Of a stretch of 64,000 nucleotides of DNA, positions 26,714 to 35,072 are shown piece after piece; position 1 is the first letter of the stretch; every line of letters begins with the position of its first letter. The position numbers and the translations under genes were made by a program. The notes beneath the pieces are model-generated. The model saw nothing but the letters and a program-made list of their open reading frames with translations, was not told the DNA's origin and searched no databases. Source of the DNA: Flavobacterium undicola (GTDB lineage Bacteria; Bacteroidota; Bacteroidia; Flavobacteriales; Flavobacteriaceae); the NCBI RefSeq assembly GCF_009909155.2, contig NZ_JAAAPM020000009.1:62001-126000 (forward strand). Reading direction: 5' to 3'.

Positions 26714-26850
26714 GTTTTTTTATTTAACCGCCAAATGCGTTATGTTTTTTTTACCGCTAAGAATACTAAGTTTTACGCAAAGTTCACTAAGTTTCTTTTT
26801 ATTCATTAAGCTGATTTCTGCCTTCTCATTTCTAACTTCTAACCTGAAAT

Positions 26851-27969
26851 CTACTTCAATCTCTTTTTCCTATTCGTTTCATAATCTTCAAAAATCATTT
26901 CGCCTAAACCTTTTAAGCCGGTATAAAAAGCTTTTCCTTGATTGGCTTCGGTAAATTTATTGACAAACTTTTGCAAATACGGGTCACTGGCAATCATAAA
27001 AGTCGTGATTGGAATATGAAGTTTTCTAGCCTGTTGTGCCTGAGTATAGCATTTGTCAACAATATATTCATCAAGTCCGTTGCTGTTCATGTAATAAGAA
27101 CCATCGCGCTCTCTTACACAACTCGGCTTCCCATCGGTAATCATGAAAATTTGTTTGTTGGTATTTCGTTTTCTTCGAAGCATATCCATTGCCAATTGCA
27201 AACCGGCAACGGTATTAGTATGAAATGGTCCAACTTTTAAATAGGGTAAATCTTTGATGGCAATTGACCAGGCATCATTTCCAAAAACCAAAATATCTAA
27301 AGTGTCTTTTGGGTATCGGGTAGTAATTAATTCAGCCAATGCCATAGCAACTTTCTTGGCGGGCGTAATTCGGTCTTCGCCGTACAAAATCATACTGTGA
27401 CTAATATCAATCATCAAAACAGTACTCATTTGGGCTTTGTACTGCGTATCTTCGACAACCAAATCATTTTCGGTTAGCATGAAATTATCCACGCCATTAT
27501 TGATTTGGGCATTTCGTAAACTTTCTGTCAAAGAAATTCGTTCCAGGCTGTCGCCAAAATGAAACTCTCTGAATTCACCCGTATGTTCATCGCCGTTTCC
27601 AGCATGTTTTGTTTTGTGATTGCCGTTTCCGGAACGTTTTAATTTACCAAATATCTGGTCTAAGGCTTGTTGCCGTATTGCTCTTTCGGTTTTTGCAGTG
27701 ATTCCAATACCTGAAGTTCCATCGTCTTTCACTTCGTCTTTGATGTAACCTTTTTTCTTTAAATCTTCAATAAAGTCATCAATAGTATAGTGTTCATCAG
27801 TCAATTTATATTCCTTGTCTAATTCCCGCAACCAATCGATAGCTTCATCAAAATCCCCGGAAGTATGTGTGATTAACTCTTTGAATATCTCAAAAAGTTT
27901 ATCAAATGGGGATTGATTAGGAGCTTGATACTGTTTAAAATAGAATCCTTTTTTATTGCTCTTTTCCAT
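26851..27969 (-). CDS. VWA-domain protein, partner of the AAA+ ATPase
   Basis: 372 residues. The N-terminal ~170 residues are charged and helical (FDEAIDWLRELDKEYKL). A von Willebrand factor A domain from about 180 has a MIDAS motif: DISHS in VLMIDISHSMIL, then T in ITTRYPKDTLDILVFG and D in MITDGKPSC. It is cytosolic (no signal). It precedes the AAA+ gene by 137 bp; that gap carries a degraded CGCTAAG/ACTAAG type flavobacterial repeat. It probably acts as the co-chaperone or substrate adaptor of the ATPase, as in the ChlD/ChlI and MoxR/VWA pairs. Confidence 0.85.
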   Translation of the reverse strand: MEKSNKKGFYFKQYQAPNQSPFDKLFEIFKELITHTSGDFDEAIDWLRELDKEYKLTDEHYTIDDFIEDLKKKGYIKDEVKDDGTSGIGITAKTERAIRQQALDQIFGKLKRSGNGNHKTKHAGNGDEHTGEFREFHFGDSLERISLTESLRNAQINNGVDNFMLTENDLVVEDTQYKAQMSTVLMIDISHSMILYGEDRITPAKKVAMALAELITTRYPKDTLDILVFGNDAWSIAIKDLPYLKVGPFHTNTVAGLQLAMDMLRRKRNTNKQIFMITDGKPSCVRERDGSYYMNSNGLDEYIVDKCYTQAQQARKLHIPITTFMIASDPYLQKFVNKFTEANQGKAFYTGLKGLGEMIFEDYETNRKKRLK

Positions 27970-28104
27970 AGTCCTTAAAATTACATTATTTTAAAATGTA
28001 CTTCAACTGAACAGCTATTAATTTTAAGTTAAAAAGAAATCAATAAAAATGGCAATTTCAATAACAATAGCAACGCTATAACAATAGTTTATTAAGATTT
28101 TAAA

Positions 28105-28479
28105 TTAGCGATATTCTCCATCTACATAAAACCAAATATCATTTTCCTTAATAAAAGTGGAAAATTCATGATGGATATGTGGCTTTTTATTTGAATCTAA
28201 ATAATAAGCTTTAAATTCCACCGTAGTTGCAGTGGATTTTAGCACTTCTAATTTTTGCCATTGATTACAAGTAGCCCAAAGTAAAATATCTTCTTTAGAA
28301 TGCAATGCTCTTTGAGATACATGAGTGGTTGCTACTAAATAATCGGCTTGATGTGTTGCATAAGCGCTATAACGAGAACGCATCAAGGCTTCGGCTGTTG
28401 GTGCGTTTTTCAATCCTTTTATATAAGGTTCGCAGCAATCTTTAAATGATTTTTGAGAATCACAATAACAGAAATTCAT
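28105..28479 (-). CDS. YchJ-family SEC-C motif protein
   Basis: 124 residues. It opens with the zinc-binding cysteines CYCDSQKSFKDCC and PYIKG, then PTAEALMRSRYSAYATHQADYL and ends EFSTFIKENDIWFYVDGEY, the standard YchJ layout at standard length. Its function is unknown; the SEC-C zinc motif suggests binding to another protein or nucleic acid. It is third in a tight minus-strand operon with two small lysine/acid-rich proteins. Confidence 0.92.
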   Translation of the reverse strand: MNFCYCDSQKSFKDCCEPYIKGLKNAPTAEALMRSRYSAYATHQADYLVATTHVSQRALHSKEDILLWATCNQWQKLEVLKSTATTVEFKAYYLDSNKKPHIHHEFSTFIKENDIWFYVDGEYR

Positions 28480-28490
28480 AATACCAGAAC

Positions 28491-28721
28491 TTATAAGTGA
28501 CCGTTAAGTGACACAATTTTTTGATACAATTGATTTAATAAAACCTGGTATTTACTAATTTCAATTAAATCTTCGTCTTCATCTGTAGTGTCTAACATCT
28601 CATCTAATAATTCACTTACGTCCACTAATTTATTATTAGCTTCTTTAGCATTTTTAGCCGCTATTAAATCAATTATTTCCTGAACTTCGGCTTTTAATAA
28701 GGTGTATTTATCGTCTTCCAT
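28491..28721 (-). CDS. Small acidic protein of unknown function
   Basis: 76 residues, strongly acidic (LLDEMLDTTDEDEDLIEISKY), predicted helical, no membrane segment. It starts MEDDKYTLLKAEVQEIIDLI. It lies between a 50-residue basic protein (11 bp upstream) and the YchJ gene (11 bp downstream), so one transcript is likely. I do not recognise a family. Confidence 0.75.
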   Translation of the reverse strand: MEDDKYTLLKAEVQEIIDLIAAKNAKEANNKLVDVSELLDEMLDTTDEDEDLIEISKYQVLLNQLYQKIVSLNGHL

Positions 28722-28732
28722 TTTTTGCTTTT

Positions 28733-28885
28733 TTATTTATTCTCTTCGGTATTGTTCTCGTTAAACTTTTTCACAATCTCTTTTAGCTTTTCTTTCCTAA
28801 GCATTTCGGCTTGCTTTGCTTTAGCTTGCGACTTATGTAACTTGTCATTATGTTTCTTTATATTCTTGTCATTATTTCTTCCCAT
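28733..28885 (-). CDS. Very small basic protein (50 residues), start of the YchJ operon
   Basis: An open frame from ATG 28885 to TAA 28733: MGRNNDKNIKKHNDKLHKSQ, then a helical lysine/glutamate stretch ending NNTEENK. It is lysine-rich with no cysteines or membrane helix. Support comes from tight spacing (11 bp) to the next gene, same orientation and a credible Met start. The overlapping frame on plus (28725-28910) reads as an implausible phenylalanine/serine-rich peptide. Function unknown. Confidence 0.65.
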   Translation of the reverse strand: MGRNNDKNIKKHNDKLHKSQAKAKQAEMLRKEKLKEIVKKFNENNTEENK

Positions 28886-29018
28886 AATCTTCTTTTTTAA
28901 TCAACAGTAATAACTCGTCTGCTTTATTTAAAGCAAAATGCAACTTGATTTATTTTTATCTGCTACAAAGTTTATCATTTTTAAATAGAATATTCAAATT
29001 AAAAGTAGCTAATTCTTA

Positions 29019-29157
29019 GAGCCTGTTTAAATTTATTTTAAAAAAAGAAATTTTCTTTTCCCCGTCCCTAAAGGGCGGAAAATTTCTTGAAAATTCATCA
29101 AAATTACACCCTTTAGGGATTGGGGGAAGTTAATTTTGATGAATTTTAAACAGGCTC
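29019..29157. mobile_element. MITE-like element with TTA flanks
   Basis: 139 bp with perfect 13-bp terminal inverted repeats: GAGCCTGTTTAAA (29019-29031) and TTTAAACAGGCTC (29145-29157). It is flanked on both sides by TTA (29016-29018 and 29158-29160), which looks like a 3-bp target duplication. Inside is a second inverted repeat around AATTCATCAAAATTA (about 29091-29106 and 29131-29146). There is no coding capacity. It lies in the 491-bp divergent gap 28886-29376. Confidence 0.75.
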
Positions 29158-29216
29158 TTAGTTTATCAAAAAAATTAAATTTTGAATCAAAGCCTTACAC
29201 CGTTGTATTTGTAGGG

Positions 29217-29263
29217 AAACAAATCCAGATTTTTTATAATTTATAAAAAATCTGGATTTGTTT
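29217..29263. repeat. Perfect 23-bp inverted repeat in a divergent gap
   Basis: Arms 29217-29239 and 29241-29263 are exact complements (beginning AAACAAATCCAGATTTTTTA) with one base between them. A T-rich stretch follows on plus. It resembles a terminator but no gene ends nearby: the neighbours point away on both sides. Confidence 0.75.
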
Positions 29264-29376
29264 ATTGCTTTTTTAAATGTTTTCCATAGATTTGAGCTAA
29301 AACCACTACATTTTATATTTTTTATCAATTTATCAACAAATAATCCAAAGAACATCGACTACCAACTTTAAAAAAA

Positions 29377-31734
29377 ATGAAATTAACAAAATCTTCTTTA
29401 AATCATAACAAATGGTTTCTGCTAAAACCCAAGTTGGTAGGGATATTAGTTTTTTTATTTTTTTGTATTATTTTTTCACTGATTCTTTCGCAACAGTATC
29501 ATATTTCAAAAAAAGCCAAAAATGATGCTATGGATACCAATCTTCAGGCTATCAATAAAAGTATCGAACAATCTTTGAAAAAGAATTATGTTGATGCATT
29601 AACATTAGCATTAACCATTAACGACAAAGGTGTACCTGAACATTTTCAATCAATAGGAAAACAAATCCTTGCTTCCGATACTAATATTGATGCGGTACAA
29701 CTCGTTCCAAATGGAATTATCCGCTTTACCTATCCATTAAAAGGAAATGAAGGTGCTACAGGAATTAATATTTTAACCAATAAAAAATATCGTTTTGAAG
29801 CTTTAAAAGCCATTGAAACTCGAAAAATGTATTTTGCAGGTCCTTTTGAATTGAATCAAGGAGGATTGGGAATTTTAGGCCGTTTAGCTATTTATAAAAA
29901 CAATAAATTTTGGGGATTTTCAGCAATTCTAATTCGATTAAATACGCTATTAGAAAAACCAGAAATAGAAAAATTGGATCAGTCTAAATATTATTTTCAA
30001 TTTTCTAAAATAAATCCAATTACAAAAAAAGAAACCTTTTTTCTAAACACAAAAACAAAGCTTAATCCTAAGAATGCTGTTTCATCTTTTATACCTGATG
30101 GCGACTGGAAACTATATTTATTTGACAAAAAACCAAATGAACTACTACTCACTTTTGCAATACGCTCCTTTTTAGCTTTAATTTTAGCTTCTTTAATTGG
30201 TTTTTTAACAACCTCATTTTTTAAAAAACCAGCTGAATTAGAAATTTTACTCAAAAAACAAGCCGATAAACTTTTAAAAAACGAAATTAAATTTAAAAGT
30301 GTTTTTGACCAAGCCGCAGTAGGAATAACCTATGTTGATACTAATTCGGGGCAACTTTTAGAAGCAAATAAAAAATATTGTGATTTATTAGGCTATACAG
30401 AGCAAGAAATAAAACAAAAAAAAATACAATCCATTGTTCATCCTGATGATTTACAAGAATCTTTTTTAAACTTTGAAAAGCTAAAAAAAGGAATAATCAG
30501 AGAATATTCAACAGAAAGAAGGCATATTACAAAATCAAATGACATCATTTGGATAAAACTTACCATTTCGCCTCTTTGGGAAGACAATACATATCCTACA
30601 AATCATATTGCTATTGTTGAAGATGTAACCGAACGTAAACTTGCAGAAGAAGCTATTTTTAATTCACAGCAAAGAATTGAATCGCTTATCAATACGGTTG
30701 ACGGAATTGTATGGGAATGTAATGCAAAAACCCTAGAGTTTACTTTTATCAGTAAAAAAGTAGAAGACATCTTAGGATATACTTCTGAGGAATGGATTAA
30801 CACTCCTGATTTTTGGGTAAAACACATTTATCATAAAGACAAAGACTTTACCTTAAAATATTGTGCAGAACAAACGGCTCAAAAATTAAATCATGATTTT
30901 GAATATCGAATGATAGCAAAAGACGGATCAATTGTTTGGCTTCGAGATATTGTAAATGTAATTGTTGAAAATGGAGAAGCTAAAAACTTAAGAGGCATCA
31001 TGATTGATGTTACTAAAAACAAAGAAATCGAAAATGATTTAAATAATTCATTTAATCTGGTTAGTGAACAAAACAAGAGGTTATTGAATTTCTCTTATAT
31101 TGTTTCTCATAATTTAAGATCACATACCAGTAACATTTCCTCCATTGTTGATTTAATTGACAGCTCGGAATCAGAAGAAGAAAAAGAGGAAATGATACAA
31201 TTATTAAAATCAGTTTCTGATTCTTTAAATGAAACCATGTTAAACCTTAATGAAATTGTTAATATCCAAACCAACGTAGGTTTAGTAACTGAAAACTTAA
31301 ACTTAAAACAATATCTGGACAATACATTGGCAATTCTTTCAGATCAAATAGAATTGAAAGGCGTAACTGTAGTTTCTTCAATTAAGAACGATATCGAAGT
31401 GAACTATAACCCTGCTTATCTGGAAAGTGTTTTATATAATCTAATTTCAAACGCCATTCGTTACAGTCATCACGAAAGACACCCTACTATTCATATTGAT
31501 TGTTTCAATGAAAGTAAAAAAACAGTTCTTCAAATATCTGATAATGGAATAGGAATTGATTTGAATAAGAATGGTCATAAAATATTTGGAATGTATAAAA
31601 AATTCAGTACCCATAAGGATTCTAAAGGTATTGGATTATTTATTACTAAAAATCAAATTGACGCTATGGGGGGTAGTATAACTGTTGAAAGTGAACCCAA
31701 TTTAGGAACAACTTTTAAAGTATATATATCATGA
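29377..31734 (+). CDS. Sensor histidine kinase: CHASE, two PAS domains, HisKA, HATPase
   Basis: 785 residues. Membrane helices at about 20-39 and 258-280 enclose a CHASE-type periplasmic sensor (about 65-200: IDAVQLVPNGIIRFTYPLKG, GGLGILGRLAIY). PAS1 covers about 305-420 (YCDLLGYTEQEI, IVHPDDLQ) and PAS2 about 430-547 (VEDILGYTSEEW, KDGSIVWLRDIV). The phospho-acceptor is H578 in SYIVSHNLRSH. The ATP lid follows: NLISNAIRYS (N box), DNGIGID (G1), SKGIGLFITK (G2). The stop overlaps the response regulator gene by 4 bp, so they are translationally coupled and are cognate partners. The ligand is unknown; CHASE domains bind small molecules. Confidence 0.93.
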   Translation: MKLTKSSLNHNKWFLLKPKLVGILVFLFFCIIFSLILSQQYHISKKAKNDAMDTNLQAINKSIEQSLKKNYVDALTLALTINDKGVPEHFQSIGKQILASDTNIDAVQLVPNGIIRFTYPLKGNEGATGINILTNKKYRFEALKAIETRKMYFAGPFELNQGGLGILGRLAIYKNNKFWGFSAILIRLNTLLEKPEIEKLDQSKYYFQFSKINPITKKETFFLNTKTKLNPKNAVSSFIPDGDWKLYLFDKKPNELLLTFAIRSFLALILASLIGFLTTSFFKKPAELEILLKKQADKLLKNEIKFKSVFDQAAVGITYVDTNSGQLLEANKKYCDLLGYTEQEIKQKKIQSIVHPDDLQESFLNFEKLKKGIIREYSTERRHITKSNDIIWIKLTISPLWEDNTYPTNHIAIVEDVTERKLAEEAIFNSQQRIESLINTVDGIVWECNAKTLEFTFISKKVEDILGYTSEEWINTPDFWVKHIYHKDKDFTLKYCAEQTAQKLNHDFEYRMIAKDGSIVWLRDIVNVIVENGEAKNLRGIMIDVTKNKEIENDLNNSFNLVSEQNKRLLNFSYIVSHNLRSHTSNISSIVDLIDSSESEEEKEEMIQLLKSVSDSLNETMLNLNEIVNIQTNVGLVTENLNLKQYLDNTLAILSDQIELKGVTVVSSIKNDIEVNYNPAYLESVLYNLISNAIRYSHHERHPTIHIDCFNESKKTVLQISDNGIGIDLNKNGHKIFGMYKKFSTHKDSKGIGLFITKNQIDAMGGSITVESEPNLGTTFKVYIS

Positions 31735-32123
31735 CAGAAAAAACGATTTGGGTTGTAGATGACGATCCTATTTATCAAATTATAATGAAGAAAATAATTC
31801 ATAAATCGAATATTTTTTCTTCTGCCTATTCTTTTACGAATGGAAAAGAAGCTATTGATACGTTAAAGCAAATCATACTAAAAGACGAAAAAATCCCAGA
31901 TATTATCTTATTAGATATTGAAATGCCTATTCTGGACGGATGGGGTTTTATGGATGAAATCACCATTTTAAAATCTAGAATTGACGTGCCAATTCAAATT
32001 TACATTTCCAGTTCGTCAATTGCTATTGAAGACAAAGAAAGAGCCAAAAACAATACCGGAATTTTAGGTTATATGTGTAAACCGGTAACTCTTGATGATT
32101 TAATAAAAATAGCCTCTGTTTAA
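31731..32123 (+). CDS. Single-domain response regulator
   Basis: 130 residues, a receiver domain only: acidic pocket VVDDDPIY, phospho-acceptor D62 in ILLDIEMPILDGW, a Ser-rich β4 end (YISSSSIA) in place of the usual Thr, and Lys in GYMCKPVT. No output domain, so it acts by protein contact or phosphorelay. It overlaps the kinase gene by 4 bp and overlaps the stop of the convergent gene by 4 bp. Confidence 0.92.
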   Translation: MTEKTIWVVDDDPIYQIIMKKIIHKSNIFSSAYSFTNGKEAIDTLKQIILKDEKIPDIILLDIEMPILDGWGFMDEITILKSRIDVPIQIYISSSSIAIEDKERAKNNTGILGYMCKPVTLDDLIKIASV

Positions 32124-32680
32124 TTAGAAAACTTTTTGGCAACCCCCATTTTTATTTCTTCCAACGTTTTATTGGTATTAATTAACTCTTCAATAATTAA
32201 AGAGCGTAAAACAGTAATATCATCACAATCAAAATACCTGGCCCAGGAAGTCAGTTCTAATAAATTTCTAATTTGCTTGATTCTTTTAGTTGTCTCTAAA
32301 CTGGTTCGAAGTACTGCTTTTTGATTGTAATCAGGATTCTTTATGTGTTGATAATTCACGGTGTTTTTAGCATAATCCATTTCTAAATAGTACAACTTCT
32401 CAGTTGCGTTATCAGGATAAAAACAATCCCATTTTGCAAAACCTATTTTGTATTTAGAAGCCGTCTCTGGCTCCATAGGAATCAATCGCCACTTACTGTT
32501 AGCTAATCTTCCCCAATGATTAGAAAGTCTATACATGCCTTCTGAGGTATAATAATAATTACTGCCTGCCTTGCTTTCAAATTGGATTTTTAATCCTTTA
32601 ATAGCATCCGGAAGTACTTCGTGGAAAACACAAAAGGTATTTTTAAAGGAGTTAGGATGTGGTCTAAAGTTTTTTTGCAT
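32120..32680 (-). CDS. Conserved hypothetical protein
   Basis: 186 residues with no signal or membrane helix. Aromatic-rich N-terminal half (SNYYYTSEGMYRLSNHWGRL, FAKWDCFYPD) and a helical C-terminal half (TTKRIKQIRNLLELTSWARY, RSLIIEELINTNKTLEEIK). I do not recognise the family. It is convergent with, and overlaps, the response regulator by 4 bases, which leaves no room for a terminator between them. Confidence 0.7.
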   Translation of the reverse strand: MQKNFRPHPNSFKNTFCVFHEVLPDAIKGLKIQFESKAGSNYYYTSEGMYRLSNHWGRLANSKWRLIPMEPETASKYKIGFAKWDCFYPDNATEKLYYLEMDYAKNTVNYQHIKNPDYNQKAVLRTSLETTKRIKQIRNLLELTSWARYFDCDDITVLRSLIIEELINTNKTLEEIKMGVAKKFSN

Positions 32681-32734
32681 AAGCGCAAATATACTCAGAA
32701 AGCATAAAACAGCCTAAAGCCAAAAATAATTGAT

Positions 32735-32742
32735 TAACTTTG
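32735..32742 (+). promoter_or_regulatory. Candidate -7 element TAACTTTG
   Basis: It matches TAnnTTTG, 25 bp before the ATG of the 82-residue gene. No TTG at ideal spacing was seen. Confidence 0.45.
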
Positions 32743-32766
32743 CAGCAGAATTTTAAATAAAATACC

Positions 32767-33015
32767 ATGACCAAGGCTTCAGAAGAAAAGATGTTACAAA
32801 AAGGAGTATTTACAGGAATTATTGAAAAAGATGAAAATAACAACTTTTTTTGTGGCGAATATCTATTAGATTACAAAATGGTTCAGGCTAAACATGCTGT
32901 AGGTGATTGGATTACTATCAAGTCGGTTATAGAAAACCCGAGTGATATTAGTTATAACAAGTATCCTAAAAAATCTAAAAACTTTGATAAGGCTAACAAC
33001 AAACCGCAACAATAA
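32767..33015 (+). CDS. Small conserved hypothetical protein
   Basis: 82 residues: MTKASEEKMLQKGVFTGIIE, then NNFFCGEYLLDYKMVQAKHA, and a basic, disordered tail (SKNFDKANNKPQQ). The β-strand-rich core with a single cysteine could be a small OB-like or SH3-like fold, but this is a guess. It has its own candidate promoter; no family recognised. Confidence 0.65.
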   Translation: MTKASEEKMLQKGVFTGIIEKDENNNFFCGEYLLDYKMVQAKHAVGDWITIKSVIENPSDISYNKYPKKSKNFDKANNKPQQ

Positions 33016-33096
33016 GTACTGACACTCTGAGTTTTAGAGTAAAAAAATCTTTTTTTCTTTTTTTTTGCTGATAAAGTAAAAACTTAAAAAAAAGTG

Positions 33097-33104
33097 TACC
33101 TTTG
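33097..33104 (+). promoter_or_regulatory. Candidate -7 element TACCTTTG
   Basis: It matches TAnnTTTG, 72 bp before the J-domain/KTSC gene. A TTTG lies upstream but too far (about 29 bp). Confidence 0.4.
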
Positions 33105-33176
33105 CAAAAAAATTGTCGACTTTGAAACTGTCACAAGATTAGTTTCACACTAACAGACAAGTAGTTACCTTTATTT

Positions 33177-33617
33177 ATGAAAAAAATAGTTGAATACCGC
33201 AAGCTCCTAAATGTAGATAAAACTGCACAGCTAAAAGATTTGAAAACCATTTATCGCAATGCGATGAAAGAATCACATCCTGATAAATTTCAAGGTGACG
33301 AATCTGGTTTAAAAGAAGCTGAAGAAAACAGTAAAAAAATCATTGAAGCTTACCACTTTTTAGTAAGCATCAATCCTGAAACTATTAAAGCTAATTTACC
33401 TGAGTATAATGAAACTATTGCTACTGCAACTGTTACTGATTACAAATTTGTTGAAGGTAGATTGATTATCAATTTTTCTAACGGTAGTGTTTACGAATAC
33501 ATCAGTGTTCCTAAAGCAACTTACGTAAAAATGGTAAACGCTGAATCTCCTGCAAGATTTGCAAAAAGACATATCTTTAATGCTTTTCCTTACAGAAAAA
33601 CAATAAACCAAGATTAA
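33177..33617 (+). CDS. J-domain protein with C-terminal KTSC domain
   Basis: 146 residues. The N-terminal J domain (about 4-66) has the hallmark HPDK at H34 (MKESHPDKFQ) that contacts DnaK. The C-terminal KTSC-type domain (about 80-145) has VTDYKFVEGRLIINFSNGSV, YEYISVPKATYVKMVNAESP and a final FPYRKT. It is much shorter than DnaJ and lacks the Gly/Phe and zinc regions, so it is a specialised DnaK co-chaperone, presumably recruiting whatever the KTSC domain binds. Cytosolic; single gene ended by a strong terminator. Confidence 0.88.
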   Translation: MKKIVEYRKLLNVDKTAQLKDLKTIYRNAMKESHPDKFQGDESGLKEAEENSKKIIEAYHFLVSINPETIKANLPEYNETIATATVTDYKFVEGRLIINFSNGSVYEYISVPKATYVKMVNAESPARFAKRHIFNAFPYRKTINQD

Positions 33618-33640
33618 TTTTAATTAATCTGAATGATATA

Positions 33641-33676
33641 AAAAAAGCCAGTAAAAATAATTTTACTGGCTTTTTT
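33641..33676. terminator. Bidirectional hairpin terminator
   Basis: A 16-bp stem AAAAAAGCCAGTAAAA / TTTTACTGGCTTTTTT has a 4-base loop, between convergent genes. Confidence 0.92.
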
Positions 33677-33695
33677 AGTTTTTATAAATTCAGGT

Positions 33696-34385
33696 TTATT
33701 CTAAAATAAAATTCACACTCACGTTAGCGGTAATGGTAATCTCCCCTACTGCCAAAGTTTCTCTTTGAGCCGAATCGCTTTCCATAGCCATTGTTTTCAT
33801 TCTTGCATAAACGGGTTGTGGAGTATAACTTTGTGTGTTATCCGATATTGTCATTGCACGTCCTATTTTTTGCCCTAAAACCGATACATAATCTTCTGCT
33901 TTGTGTTTGGCTTCTTTCATAGCCAGTTTTCGAGCCTCTGATTCATATTGCGCTAATTTAGACGATTGAAAAACTACGTTATCAATTCGATTGATACCTT
34001 GGCTCACTAAACCTTCCATCAGCTCATCGTACTTGTTTAAATCTCTAACAATAATTTCTATTGTTTGCGTAGCATTATAAGTAGTTTTCTTTTTTTCATA
34101 ATCGTATTGCGGATTTAAAGCAACGCGTTGAGTTCTGTAATCGGCTGGTGCCAAATTCATTTTTTTAATCAACTTCAAAACGGCATCTATTTGCTCGTCA
34201 TTTTTTTGTTTAACTTCTTTGGCATTGTTTCCCTTTGTTTCAACTGTTGCCGAAATTGTGGCTTGATCAGGAATTACTTTTATTTTACCTTCACCTGATA
34301 CCGTTATTTGTGGAACTTGTTTAATTTCTTGACCATAAGATATGGTCATAAACATTACAGACAGAAATACTACTACTTTTTTCAT
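33696..34385 (-). CDS. SIMPL-domain (DUF541, YggE-like) exported protein
   Basis: 229 residues from ATG 34385 (MKKVVVFLSVMFMTISYGQE, a signal peptide). A start ten codons earlier would add a basic leader and is less likely. The SIMPL domain is clear: ITVSGEGKIKVIPDQATISA, YRTQRVALNPQYDY, TQTIEIIVRDLNKYDELMEG, SEARKLAMKEAKHKAEDY and VGEITITANVSVNFILE at the end. The E. coli homologue YggE is periplasmic and linked to oxidative stress tolerance; the mechanism is unknown. It follows the rhomboid gene on the same strand. Confidence 0.9.
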   Translation of the reverse strand: MKKVVVFLSVMFMTISYGQEIKQVPQITVSGEGKIKVIPDQATISATVETKGNNAKEVKQKNDEQIDAVLKLIKKMNLAPADYRTQRVALNPQYDYEKKKTTYNATQTIEIIVRDLNKYDELMEGLVSQGINRIDNVVFQSSKLAQYESEARKLAMKEAKHKAEDYVSVLGQKIGRAMTISDNTQSYTPQPVYARMKTMAMESDSAQRETLAVGEITITANVSVNFILE

Positions 34386-34433
34386 TTTTATAGTTTTTAA
34401 TAATTTTCTAGACAATATTCAAAAGCTATGCCA

Positions 34434-35072
34434 TTAAATCTTCTTCTGCTTTATTAAAACAAAAAGAAGTATTATCGGAATTGTTAACAAACTGACCATC
34501 AACGGATGTAAGAAAATCAAATCCGGATAAACTAATAATGTAATTAAATAGCCACCAATAGCTCCGCCAAAATGTGCCGTATGACCTATGCCATCATTTT
34601 TTGCCTTCATACCATAAATAGAATACAACAGATACAATATTCCAAATACATAAGCCGGCATAGGAATGATAAAAAAGATTCCCAACATCATATCAGGTTG
34701 CAATAATATCGAAGAATACAAAATTCCTGTAACAGCTCCTGATGCTCCAATAGCCCGATAATTATAATCGTTTTTATGCAAAATAAAGGTTAATAAACTT
34801 CCGAAAATCAAGCTTGCAAAATAGATGATAAGAAATACCCAACTTCCTAAATAAGCCACAACAACAGGGGCAAAAAAATAAAGTGTTATCATATTGAATG
34901 CTAAATGTCCAATATCGGCATGAAGAAATCCTGAAGTGAACATCCTGATTTGTTCTCCCGAACGAATACTTCCTATATGAAATTCATATTTTCTAAAAAA
35001 AGAATAATCCTTAAATCCCTTATAACTAAAAAGTACATTAGCAATTATTATTGCTATCAAAAAAGTATTCAT
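34434..35072 (-). CDS. Rhomboid-family intramembrane serine protease
   Basis: 212 residues, about six membrane helices. The catalytic serine is S111 in AIGASGAVTG and the catalytic histidine is probably H167 in GHTAHFGGAIGGY. The N-terminal FTSGFLHADIGHLAFNMITL carries the conserved HxxxN oxyanion region. It cleaves membrane proteins within or next to their helices; the substrate is unknown. Length fits the minimal bacterial form. It is 48 bp upstream of the SIMPL gene, so the two may share a transcript. Confidence 0.9.
   Translation of the reverse strand: MNTFLIAIIIANVLFSYKGFKDYSFFRKYEFHIGSIRSGEQIRMFTSGFLHADIGHLAFNMITLYFFAPVVVAYLGSWVFLIIYFASLIFGSLLTFILHKNDYNYRAIGASGAVTGILYSSILLQPDMMLGIFFIIPMPAYVFGILYLLYSIYGMKAKNDGIGHTAHFGGAIGGYLITLLVYPDLIFLHPLMVSLLTIPIILLFVLIKQKKI

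Noticed and set aside
28725..28910. Open frame on plus opposite the YchJ operon start
   Set aside because: The peptide is almost only Phe, Ser, Leu and Cys; it is the reverse of a credible lysine-rich gene on minus.
29158..29355. 65-residue minus-strand frame before the histidine kinase gene
   Set aside because: It reads through the MITE end and across a perfect 23-bp hairpin, and has no leader or homologue I recognise.
33026..33057. ACTCTGAGTTTTAGAGT followed by T runs, as a terminator of the 82-residue gene
   Set aside because: The stem is only about five base pairs, so it is too weak to list as a feature.
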